5,909 bases of DNA from Weeksellaceae bacterium (GCA_028698395.1 JAQVDG010000147.1:1-5909); one strand, 5' to 3'. Positions 1 through 5,012 are shown, counted from the first letter of the stretch. Translations and numbers: made by a program. Notes: generated by a model from the sequence alone, not told the origin.

Positions 1-123
1 CTTGCCGGTGGTGAAACGACTCATGCCGTTGTTGTGCTCCCAGAGCCTATGGTCGGGATTCCGGGTGATGCCCTTGTAGAAGATGTCGAGGCTCTGACTC
101 CAGATGATGTAGGTGTAGAACAT
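1..123 (-). CDS. GIY-YIG nuclease family protein, N-terminal part (runs off the left edge)
   Basis: Read on the minus strand from the ATG at 123-121, the frame stays open for 41 codons to the window edge. It begins MFYTYIIWSQSLDIFYKGIT and carries the marks of a GIY-YIG domain: the GIY-equivalent YTY (residues 3-5), the YIG-equivalent YKG (16-18), the catalytic-type Arg26 in HRLWEHN, then H30, N31 and a SRFTTGK segment (35-41). Family members of this kind are single-domain proteins of roughly 80-100 aa, so about half is missing here. GIY-YIG proteins cut DNA through one Tyr/Arg/Glu active site, but the role of these small stand-alone members is poorly known. No other in-frame start lies upstream before the terminator hairpin at 143-167. 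The opposite strand is also open here (1-132), but its translation resembles nothing. The gene appears to be the old downstream neighbour of tRNA-Asp, now separated from it by the inserted element. Confidence 0.85.
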   Translation of the reverse strand, partial: MFYTYIIWSQSLDIFYKGITRNPDHRLWEHNNGMSRFTTGK

Positions 124-142
124 AACGGCTGAGTATGAACTA

Positions 143-167
143 AAAAAGCCTCATAAAGAGGCTTTTT
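143..167 (-). terminator. rho-independent terminator, probably the ancestral tRNA-Asp terminator
   Basis: A perfect 10-bp stem (AAAAAGCCTC / GAGGCTTTTT) with a 5-nt loop is followed on the minus strand by a run of T. It lies between the tRNA-Asp 3'-end fragment at 175-190 and the GIY-YIG start at 123. On the uninterrupted chromosome it would have ended the tRNA transcript. The hairpin is almost symmetric and could also work on the plus strand. Confidence 0.75.
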
Positions 168-174
168 GTTGTTG

Positions 175-190
175 GCGGTCCGGACGAGAC
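175..190. repeat. left attachment-type direct repeat (tRNA-Asp 3' stub)
   Basis: GCGGTCCGGACGAGAC is identical to 5607-5622. On the minus strand it reads as the last 15 nt of tRNA-Asp (3' strand of the T stem, acceptor strand and discriminator G) plus one flanking base. The flanks differ beyond the repeat, so the identity stops here. It leads into the terminator and GIY-YIG gene on its left. Confidence 0.75.
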
Positions 191-250
191 CATTTTTTTA
201 ACCTCTTAAGATGCATTCAATCAATTAAATAACGTTTTTTAACTGTAATC

Positions 251-269
251 GGTAGAAATATGGTAGAAA
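251..269. repeat. GGTAGAAA-N3-GGTAGAAA pair, left end (candidate recombinase arm sites)
   Basis: Two direct copies of GGTAGAAA (251-258 and 262-269) are spaced by 11 bp, about one helical turn. The same arrangement, in the same orientation, recurs at the right end of the element (5486-5504). Tyrosine integrases of the lambda/Tn916 type bind short direct repeats in the arms of their attachment sites through an N-terminal domain. That role is inferred from position and pairing only. Confidence 0.5.
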
Positions 270-526
270 TAGTATGAGTATTTTTTTTAAACCTTACAAA
301 GGTTTACACCTAACGGCTGGGGGTGTGCCCAGTTTGGGGGCGCGGGGCTTGGGATTTATCCCCCGTTAAAACTTTCCCTGCGTGCCGCCCCCTACACCTA
401 ACCAATTCAGCCCAAATTGGTTACACCCCTTGTTACCGCCTGGTGTTTTACTCATCGTCAAGTTTCTTTACGATAATTAGTTTACAATTTGATACATCGA
501 TTCTGTCTGCCGTGTGTTTGGGTAGG

Positions 527-585
527 CAAGTTCTTTGGCTGGTTTTGGTCGTGTGTTGGGATTGTGCGACCAGCCAATGTGCTTG
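527..585. repeat. structured repeat element A (copy 1 of 2)
   Basis: The fold runs as follows: outer stem CAAGT/GCTTG (one G-T pair), internal loop TCT/TGT, a perfect 9-bp stem TTGGCTGGT/ACCAGCCAA (535-543 and 569-577), and a 25-nt apical loop containing GTGTGTTGGG and TTGTGCG. Element B at 4216-4279 has the same architecture, the same internal loop and nearly the same apical loop, but different stem sequences that still pair. This element ends 1 nt beyond the stop codon of the nuclease gene, so it may form the 3' end of the operon transcript or be transcribed from the plus strand. Its function is unknown. Confidence 0.7.
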
Positions 586-586
586 A

Positions 587-1171
587 CTACGAAGCGTTGG
601 GTTCTGTTAATATCATTGCCAATTCATCAAAAGAAGAAATACCATTTAATTCTTTAGTATCAATCCAATCAATGCCATTACCTGGTGTATAATTAATGAT
701 TCCAGTCTTAAATTGATAGATTTCATTGCTTTTTTTCAAATTAATAATCCAATCCATCGGTAATTTTTTTAATCGAACAATTTCCTGAAAATCTCCTGAT
801 AATTTATTTACAGATAACCCTTTTTGAATTAGCAATAATAAACCAAAATCAATAGTTTTTGCTACTTGTAAATAGCCAACCAATTGTGAGTAATCTTTTA
901 AACTGAGTTGATTTAGGTATTTCGCTTCACTTAAAATAAGTGTTGGTTTTATATTAACCCCTGAGATTAAAAATACAATATCCACTTTTAATTTAGGGAT
1001 GTATGTATCATTGGTACTTATACTTAATCCTGACATTTGTTCTAAATCTGAGATTATGTTATCCAATGTTTTATTACAAGAAAAATGAACTGAATAGTTA
1101 TCAGGTAAATATGATTTTAGATAAGATGAAAATTTCACAGAAAATTCATCATAGTAGCTTATTTCATTCAT
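587..1171 (-). CDS. PD-(D/E)XK nuclease, probable cleavage subunit of the restriction enzyme
   Basis: This 194-aa soluble protein carries a recognisable PD-(D/E)XK core: Asp64 in KVDIVFLIS, then LILSEAKY with Glu82 and Lys84, followed by a helix DYSQLVGYLQVAK whose Gln96 matches the QxxxY-type position seen in several such families. The D-x17-ExK spacing and the hydrophobic strands on either side fit a metal-dependent phosphodiesterase fold. Little sequence remains outside the core, so there is no obvious separate DNA-recognition domain. The ATG overlaps the stop codon of the LAGLIDADG-like gene by 4 nt (ATGA), which suggests translational coupling and equal dosage. It is the last gene of the operon. 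I infer that it supplies the cut for a restriction enzyme whose target is read by the upstream protein. It could instead be a nicking or Vsr-like repair nuclease, though the SEAK motif and operon context favour restriction. Confidence 0.75.
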   Translation of the reverse strand: MNEISYYDEFSVKFSSYLKSYLPDNYSVHFSCNKTLDNIISDLEQMSGLSISTNDTYIPKLKVDIVFLISGVNIKPTLILSEAKYLNQLSLKDYSQLVGYLQVAKTIDFGLLLLIQKGLSVNKLSGDFQEIVRLKKLPMDWIINLKKSNEIYQFKTGIINYTPGNGIDWIDTKELNGISSFDELAMILTEPNAS

Positions 1172-2493
1172 TGCTTTATGTTAATAGTGAGGTTGTTAAC
1201 TTCAATCTTACTTTTTATCAAAGATTGATTGAATTTACTTTTTATCGAAGAGCAAATAAATGCCCTTTGATTACTGTTATTGATAAAAACTAACGGACTT
1301 TCAAAATCATCACCTATAGAAATAATTTCAATGATACTTTCCAAACATGAATTTAAAATTTCGTTCATTTTTCCAGTATGCCTTTTTCCATTGAGTGAAT
1401 GAGCGAATAAATATGCAATGCCTTGATCTATTCCAGCAAAATTCCGAAGTTTTTCATCTTTCAGAATGCATTTAACAATTCGTTCATTTTTAACAATATC
1501 AATGTTAGGAAAGTCGCTTTCTTTTATCAATTTCAACTGTTCTAACAATTCATCTTTATTGCCTTTTGATAGCCTTGGATAAAAACTGATAAAAGATTCC
1601 TTTTCAGATACAATTTTCTTAATCTCTTCAATTGGTGCATGAGGACAACCTATAACAGCACAAAAATGATGATAATGGAAGAAAATCTTATTTCGTACTT
1701 CTATTGGCAAATCATTTGAGTTTTGGTCAGAATGCACAGTAACAGGACTTGGTTTTCTAAGTTTTCTCAGATAACATGGAATTTGTTCTTCTCTCTTTTG
1801 GTGTTTTTCAATCTTGGTAATATCAACCGACTTCGATTGAAGTGCAAATGAATGTTGAGCAAGAAATGAACGAACTAAAAACCTAATTTTAAATCCTTTT
1901 TTCCAACCTCTGTAATTAGGATCAGAGGCAGCATGTTGATTGGGGTGATTATAAAGAATTTGGTCAGTTATAGAACCTAAATCAGTTAGCCACGAACAAA
2001 GTTGAACTACAAATTTAAAATTTTTTGTACTCCCAGGTATCTCAATAGAAACAACAGGTGCATCATCAGTAAAACGACGATGAGAAAGAGTAAGGCTTGC
2101 CCGCGCATCAAAGATACCAGATAAAAAACTTTCAATACTTACCCCTTTTAGCTCTTTTTTAGCAAAGGACAAATCGGTTTTTGCTAGCAAAAAGCCCGAA
2201 TTAGGCAATTTTAAATAATTCAAATCTCTTTTCAGCTCATCAATATTTGCATTTGGCATTGGCTTTATCAACCATTTATTGTTGCCAATTTCGTAAGTAA
2301 CATTAAAACTGTATGTTGAATTGAAATACTGACAAATTTTAGTTAAAATATCAGTTGCAATAATGCTCATCCGGTTTGGTTCCATTCCCCATTTTTTAAA
2401 AGGAAGGTCTATAACAAAAACATCTTTGTCAATTTTGCCACCACCAACAAGCAAACCTAATAAATAGGCTTTAACGTGATTGATATTACTCAT
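1168..2493 (-). CDS. degenerate LAGLIDADG-fold protein, probable DNA-recognition subunit of the restriction enzyme
   Basis: This 441-aa protein has two LAGLIDADG-like helices in the spacing expected of a single-chain homing endonuclease. The first is YLLGLLVGGGKI (residues 10-21) and the second FLSGIFDARASL (123-134), each followed by a strand-rich stretch (for example VVSIEIP at 147-153 and FKIRFLV at 201-207). The metal-binding acid at the eighth motif position is Gly18 in the first and Arg131 in the second, so the classical active site appears lost. The remaining half (about 230-441) is not recognised. It holds a His/Cys cluster, FFHYHHFCAVIGCPH (271-285), that could bind zinc, and a basic linker LRKLRKPSP (242-250). 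The start overlaps the methyltransferase stop by 8 nt, and the stop overlaps the nuclease start by 4 nt. I infer a sequence-specific DNA-binding partner for the downstream nuclease. An active homing endonuclease inserted in the operon is less likely, given the coupled overlaps and lost acids. Confidence 0.65.
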   Translation of the reverse strand: MSNINHVKAYLLGLLVGGGKIDKDVFVIDLPFKKWGMEPNRMSIIATDILTKICQYFNSTYSFNVTYEIGNNKWLIKPMPNANIDELKRDLNYLKLPNSGFLLAKTDLSFAKKELKGVSIESFLSGIFDARASLTLSHRRFTDDAPVVSIEIPGSTKNFKFVVQLCSWLTDLGSITDQILYNHPNQHAASDPNYRGWKKGFKIRFLVRSFLAQHSFALQSKSVDITKIEKHQKREEQIPCYLRKLRKPSPVTVHSDQNSNDLPIEVRNKIFFHYHHFCAVIGCPHAPIEEIKKIVSEKESFISFYPRLSKGNKDELLEQLKLIKESDFPNIDIVKNERIVKCILKDEKLRNFAGIDQGIAYLFAHSLNGKRHTGKMNEILNSCLESIIEIISIGDDFESPLVFINNSNQRAFICSSIKSKFNQSLIKSKIEVNNLTINIKQ

Positions 2494-3775
2494 TTTCTAA
2501 AAATTTCGAAACAGCATTTGCAATTACCCAACCAAATATAGGGGGTACAGCATTACCAATTACTTTATATGCGTCTGCAATAGTTTTATACGGAAAAATA
2601 AAATTGTCAGGAAAAGACTGTATTCTAGCTATTTCACGAATTGTGTAACGCCTATTTTCAAAAGGATGAGTTATTCCACAGTTTTCAGGTTGTGCCGATG
2701 CAGTAATTGTTCCGTTTATTTCTCCAAGTGCGAACCTCCTATAAAAATTTGGTGCTCTATATTTTTTTGGATTATCCCAAATTTTTCTGAATCTTTCATT
2801 CATATCATCTGGATTCATACTTTTCCAAGATTTACCTTCTGATATCGTTGGACTAATTTTGTGTAAAGGGACTTTGTTTTTAAATTTTTCTAAAGCATCC
2901 TGTCCGTCCTTACATGCACCAATTTTGTCAACCATATATTGTCCTCCTGGTGAATATCTCCAAAAATCTTTTGCTTGAGGGGCATCGGAAGGAATGTCAG
3001 AAAGAATTGAACCCAAATACAAATCATAAGGATTTTCTATTTCATTCGGTAAATTATTATCTACAACAACTTGATCCAATAAACTGAAATCAAAATAGCC
3101 TAAATCCTTTCTTATACCTACAATAATAAGCCTTTGTCGATTAGAAGGAACACCATAATTTGATGTTTTTAATAATTTATAATTGGTTTTAAAACCTAGT
3201 TTTTCTGTGCGCTTTACGATTTCGTCAGGAATAGAAGTTCCATCTGGCATTCTCGAAGACATAATCCCTTTAACGTTTTCAAAAATAAAACCAATAGGCT
3301 TATTCTCTCTAGTTAGTCCTTCTTTCAAAATTCTTTCACATTCTTCAAATAAGTTTCCTCTTTCGTCATTTATACCTTTCCTTAAACCAGCATTTGAAAA
3401 TGGCTGACAGGGAAAACCAGCTATTAGCAAATCAAAATCAGGAATACTTTTTTCATCAATGTTTTTAATGTCATTACGATGCAGAGTGTGATTATTGAAA
3501 AATGATTTATTTGAATTGTAAACATATTCGGCAGCTTGGTCAATATCATTTGCAAATTCAATTCTGAAATTATTCTTTTTATAATACTTATTTCTAAAAG
3601 AAAACCCTCCTGTAAAACCTAAATCCAAACCTCCACAACCGCTGAATAATGAAACAACTTTTAGGGTTTTTATGGCTTTTCTTTCTTTTTTTACAAGTTT
3701 GGTCTTAAAATCTATTAAGAGTTGAGGCTCTTCGAAATAATCAATAGTTTCAGTAATGTCAAATGTTTTATTCAT
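2486..3775 (-). CDS. C5-cytosine DNA methyltransferase of a type II-like restriction-modification system
   Basis: This 429-aa protein transfers a methyl group from S-adenosylmethionine to C5 of cytosine at a specific DNA site, shielding host DNA from the partner nuclease. The conserved motifs appear in order: motif I VVSLFSGCGGLDLGF (40-54), motif IV GFPCQPFSNAG (120-130) with catalytic Cys123, motif VI FENVKG (165-170), motif VIII NRQRLIIVG (212-220), motif IX region RRYTIREIARIQSFP (375-389) and motif X YKVIGNAVPP (403-412). The variable target-recognition region therefore lies at about 225-370. The length is usual for the family and all key residues are present, so it should be active. An N-terminal extension of about 38 residues precedes motif I. 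The ATG is 4 nt beyond the regulator's stop, and its own stop overlaps the next gene. Target sequence cannot be read from here. Confidence 0.95.
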   Translation of the reverse strand: MNKTFDITETIDYFEEPQLLIDFKTKLVKKERKAIKTLKVVSLFSGCGGLDLGFTGGFSFRNKYYKKNNFRIEFANDIDQAAEYVYNSNKSFFNNHTLHRNDIKNIDEKSIPDFDLLIAGFPCQPFSNAGLRKGINDERGNLFEECERILKEGLTRENKPIGFIFENVKGIMSSRMPDGTSIPDEIVKRTEKLGFKTNYKLLKTSNYGVPSNRQRLIIVGIRKDLGYFDFSLLDQVVVDNNLPNEIENPYDLYLGSILSDIPSDAPQAKDFWRYSPGGQYMVDKIGACKDGQDALEKFKNKVPLHKISPTISEGKSWKSMNPDDMNERFRKIWDNPKKYRAPNFYRRFALGEINGTITASAQPENCGITHPFENRRYTIREIARIQSFPDNFIFPYKTIADAYKVIGNAVPPIFGWVIANAVSKFLENE

Positions 3776-3779
3776 ATTC

Positions 3780-4106
3780 CTATAGATTTAAAGTTCCTTG
3801 TTTGATTTGTTTTTGTTGTAAATACTTGATTTTTTCTTCTGCAAGCAACAATGTTTTGTGGCAATATTTGGTTTGATAAATCTTCTTGGCAATTAAATCG
3901 CTAAAAAATTCTGTTTTAAGTTTGTCAATGCTTAAATTGAAAAAATTAGCAAGTTTAATCAACCTCTTTTCGTCAAAATCACGTTTGCCATTCTCAATTT
4001 TACTGAGATTTGCTGAGTCCATATCAAGTTGTGCTGCAAGTTGAGTTAAAGTCAGATTGTTTTCTGTCCTCAATCTTTTTACATATTCTCCAAATGTTTC
4101 TTTCAT
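3780..4106 (-). CDS. XRE-family helix-turn-helix regulator, probable controller of the R-M operon
   Basis: From the ATG at 4106-4104 this is a 108-aa protein. Residues 6-62 form a Cro/C1-type helix-turn-helix: GEYVKRLRTENNLTLTQLA, then AQLDMD and the recognition segment SANLSKIENGKRDF (31-44). The C-terminal third (63-108) is helical and charged and may help dimerisation. An in-frame TTG at 4142 would add 12 residues, but it lies inside the promoter -7 box (4140-4147), so the ATG is the better start. The gene opens the operon, 4 nt ahead of the methyltransferase. A perfect 6-bp dyad over the promoter (4126-4142) is a likely operator. The arrangement recalls controller (C) proteins of type II systems, which let methylation build up before the nuclease. 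Whether it represses or activates is not shown. Confidence 0.85.
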   Translation of the reverse strand: MKETFGEYVKRLRTENNLTLTQLAAQLDMDSANLSKIENGKRDFDEKRLIKLANFFNLSIDKLKTEFFSDLIAKKIYQTKYCHKTLLLAEEKIKYLQQKQIKQGTLNL

Positions 4107-4125
4107 TTGTCTTGCAATTATTTTC

Positions 4126-4142
4126 TTGTCATATTTTGACAA
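4126..4142. promoter_or_regulatory. candidate operator of the XRE regulator
   Basis: TTGTCA-TATTT-TGACAA is a perfect 6-bp inverted repeat with a 5-bp spacer. It overlaps the last bases of the -7 box (4140-4147) and covers the expected transcription start of the operon. A dimeric XRE protein bound here would block the promoter, which fits autorepression. Only one copy is seen. Confidence 0.55.
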
Positions 4143-4170
4143 AAATACAAAAAAATCAAACTCGAATCAA
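4140..4170 (-). promoter_or_regulatory. promoter of the restriction-modification operon
   Basis: On the minus strand, TTG (4170-4168), a 20-nt spacer and TATTTTTG (4147-4140) match the Bacteroidota -33/-7 consensus TTG and TAnnTTTG. Transcription would begin near 4133, giving a 5' leader of about 27 nt before the regulator's ATG at 4106. No further promoter is obvious at the gene junctions downstream, so all four genes probably share this one. Confidence 0.65.
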
Positions 4171-4215
4171 TATTTACTCTATTTTTTTTGGACAATCAAG
4201 TGGTGTGTCGGCAAG

Positions 4216-4279
4216 AAAACAGCTCTTTTGCAAACTTTGGTTGTGTGTCGGGTTGTGCGGTTTGCAAATGTGCTGTTTT
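4216..4279. repeat. structured repeat element B (copy 2 of 2)
   Basis: The fold is a perfect 8-bp outer stem AAAACAGC/GCTGTTTT, internal loop TCT/TGT, a perfect 9-bp stem TTTGCAAAC/GTTTGCAAA (4227-4235 and 4260-4268), and a 24-nt apical loop with GTGTGTCGGG and TTGTGCG. It is the counterpart of element A at 527-585, in the same orientation, and the two bracket the operon. Paired changes in both stems with a conserved loop suggest that the folded form matters. The flanking segment 4280-4413 contains no gene I can recognise. Confidence 0.7.
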
Positions 4280-4413
4280 GTGCGTGGGCTGTCATTTTAT
4301 TCTAATCGATTCTCTTTTCAGTCTTTCAGCAGCAAATTGTCTGATTATCTGGGATTTCTTCAACACTTGGCGGTAACTTACGGTTAAATATAAGTACTTT
4401 TTTTTATTATCGC

Positions 4414-4421
4414 TATATTTG
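4414..4421 (+). promoter_or_regulatory. -7 promoter box ahead of the 58-aa gene
   Basis: TATATTTG matches TAnnTTTG and lies 16 nt before the ATG at 4437, so the transcript would have a leader of only about 10 nt. No clear TTG is seen at the expected -33 position, so the match rests on one box. Confidence 0.45.
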
Positions 4422-4436
4422 CAAAAAACAGATGCT

Positions 4437-4613
4437 ATGGGCTTAACAATTCAAGTTAAACGATCTTCAACAAGGCAGCAACTCGATAAAGAGTTGGAAA
4501 GGCTTAGTTCCAAAAAAAAGAAACTGAACTTAAGAAATAATATGGGTAAGGTTCGCTTTCAGGATATAGAACCTTTGGAACTTCAAAAGAAACTTAGGGA
4601 TGAGTGGGAGTAA
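4437..4613 (+). CDS. small charged hypothetical protein, possibly an orphan antitoxin
   Basis: This 58-aa protein begins MGLTIQVKRSSTRQQLDKEL, continues with a lysine-rich helical stretch (ERLSSKKKKLNLRNNMG) and ends EPLELQKKLRDEWE. It has no signal peptide or membrane segment. The frame also has a TTG at 4419, but that lies inside the promoter box, and the ATG at 4432 stops after four codons, so 4437 is chosen. The size, the basic middle and the acidic amphipathic tail ending in RDEWE recall small Bacteroidota antitoxin-like proteins that partner PIN-domain toxins. No toxin gene follows: the next 500 bp hold the tandem small-RNA-like units. I do not recognise the family with certainty, and function is open. 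Confidence 0.55.
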   Translation: MGLTIQVKRSSTRQQLDKELERLSSKKKKLNLRNNMGKVRFQDIEPLELQKKLRDEWE

Positions 4614-4636
4614 TAGTGCTTTAGTTGAGAAGCCAT

Positions 4637-4667
4637 TTGCATTTTGGTAAATCTTGCAGTATATTTG
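4637..4667 (+). promoter_or_regulatory. promoter 1a of the tandem array
   Basis: TTG (4637-4639), 20-nt spacer, TATATTTG (4660-4667) fits the Bacteroidota consensus in both boxes and spacing. It drives the hairpin segment 4673-4740. Confidence 0.6.
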
Positions 4668-4672
4668 TGGTG

Positions 4673-4740
4673 TCGGGCTTGCGAGTCGGGCAACCGCCAA
4701 GGCGAAGTGCTTATAAAAGTGCTTCGCTTTGGTCATTATT
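4673..4740 (+). ncRNA. candidate small RNA 1a
   Basis: Downstream of promoter 1a is a GC-rich segment with GTCGGGC present twice (4672-4678 and 4685-4691), then an 11-bp stem CCAAGGCGAAG / CTTCGCTTTGG (4697-4707 and 4722-4732, one G-U pair), followed by TCATTATT. Its partner in copy 2 has a different stem in the same place. No reading frame worth noting fits. The start and end are estimated from the promoter and hairpin, and the weak U-tract makes the 3' end uncertain. I do not recognise an RNA family. Confidence 0.45.
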
Positions 4741-4746
4741 GAGCAT

Positions 4747-4777
4747 TTGACTTTGAAATATTTTTACATTACCTTTG
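4747..4777 (+). promoter_or_regulatory. promoter 1b of the tandem array
   Basis: TTG (4747-4749), 20-nt spacer, TACCTTTG (4770-4777) fits the Bacteroidota consensus. The same block recurs at 5013-5043. Confidence 0.65.
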
Positions 4778-4783
4778 CATTGG

Positions 4784-4848
4784 TTTGGGATGCGTCCTGA
4801 GCCTCCCAAAAGCGGGTCTTATTTCGGAAAGGCTCGTTTTTGCTTTTT
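4784..4848 (+). ncRNA. candidate small RNA 1b
   Basis: The segment after promoter 1b forms a small hairpin GGGATGCGTCCT (4787-4798), then a 6-bp stem GAGCCT/AGGCTC (4799-4804 and 4830-4835) that encloses CCC-AAAAGC-GGG. It ends in GTTTTTGCTTTTT, which looks like a terminator. Copy 2 is almost identical (5050-5113). End points are estimates and no known RNA family is recognised. Confidence 0.5.
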
Positions 4849-4901
4849 ACACATTTGACCAGGGAAGCAACAATATTTGGCTATTCGATAAATGAAGCCA
4901 T

Positions 4902-4932
4902 TTGCATTTTGGTAAAGGTTGCAGTACATTTG
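4902..4932 (+). promoter_or_regulatory. promoter 2a of the tandem array
   Basis: TTG (4902-4904), 20-nt spacer, TACATTTG (4925-4932). The -7 box differs from copy 1 only at the free third position, so the consensus is kept. Confidence 0.6.
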
Positions 4933-4937
4933 TGTTG

Positions 4938-5008
4938 TCGGACTTGAGGGTCGGACGGACCTCAAAGGCGTTAACTCAGAAATGAGTTTGCGCCTTTGGC
5001 ATTTTAGG
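4938..5008 (+). ncRNA. candidate small RNA 2a
   Basis: GTCGGAC occurs twice (4937-4943 and 4950-4956), matching the doubled GTCGGGC of copy 1. A stem TTGAGG/CCTCAA (4944-4949 and 4960-4965) is possible. The main hairpin is AAAGGCG/CGCCTTT (4964-4970 and 4991-4997) enclosing AACTCA/TGAGTT with a GAAA tetraloop (4973-4988). GGCATTTTAGG follows, a modest terminator. The two stems overlap by two bases, so they may compete. Boundaries are estimated. Confidence 0.5.
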
Positions 5009-5012
5009 TCAT

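Larger units (their letters stand above)
191..586. other. left non-coding end of the element with several stem-loops
   Basis: I see no credible gene here. The first 110 bp are AT-rich and hold the GGTAGAAA pair and an 8-bp dyad, TAAACCTT-ACA-AAGGTTTA (288-306), which lacks a following T-run on either strand. From 307 to about 440 the base composition jumps to strongly GC-rich, with clear hairpins: CTGGG/CCCAG (317-332), GGGAT/ATCCC (351-362, around a central TT), a wider GGGGGCG/CGCCCCC pair enclosing it, and a perfect 9-bp stem TAACCAATT/AATTGGTTA (399-423) with loop CAGCCCA. The motif ACACCTAAC occurs twice (307-315 and 395-403). Structured element A (527-585) closes the region, just beyond the stop codon of the nuclease gene. 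The open frames across it give low-complexity, Cys-rich translations typical of non-coding DNA. Confidence 0.6.
4629..4847 (+). repeat. tandem unit, copy 1
   Basis: This stretch of about 219 nt is repeated at 4894-5113 with a period of 265. The ends and both promoter blocks are nearly identical in the two copies, while the hairpin at 4697-4732 differs strongly from its counterpart at 4964-4997 yet still pairs. The 46-nt spacer 4848-4893 is not duplicated. Each copy holds two promoters, each followed by a short structured segment. Confidence 0.85.

Noticed and set aside
1..132. Plus-strand open frame ending in TGA at 130-132
   Set aside because: The translation resembles no family, while the opposite strand gives a clear GIY-YIG N-terminus over the same bases.
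288..306. Terminator at TAAACCTT-ACA-AAGGTTTA
   Set aside because: The T-run lies on the wrong side of the stem for either strand, so it is listed only as a dyad.
307..603. Integron attC-like site, suggested by CCTAACGG near 307 and GCGTTGGG near 594
   Set aside because: The two motifs are about 290 bp apart, beyond the usual attC length, and the paired inner boxes are not found.
323..692. Overlapping plus-strand open frames left of and into the nuclease gene
   Set aside because: They cross GC-rich hairpins, element A and the antisense of the PD-(D/E)XK gene; translations are Cys/Trp/Ser-rich with no domain.
1003..1293. Plus-strand open frame antisense to the nuclease and LAGLIDADG-like genes
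   Set aside because: It is a shadow of two well-supported coupled genes on the minus strand.
3183..3407. Plus-strand open frame inside the methyltransferase
   Set aside because: Antisense to conserved methyltransferase motifs IV-VI; no independent support.
4104..4142. TTG start giving the regulator 12 extra residues
   Set aside because: The TTG overlaps the -7 box and would lie upstream of the expected transcription start; the ATG at 4106 gives a complete HTH domain.
4010..4387. Three overlapping plus-strand open frames over the regulator start, element B and its flank
   Set aside because: They run antisense to the HTH gene and through a perfect stem-loop; translations are Phe/Cys-rich and unlike proteins.
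4530..4736. Minus-strand open frame antisense to the 58-aa gene
   Set aside because: It covers promoter 1a and a hairpin of the tandem unit and has no recognisable motif.
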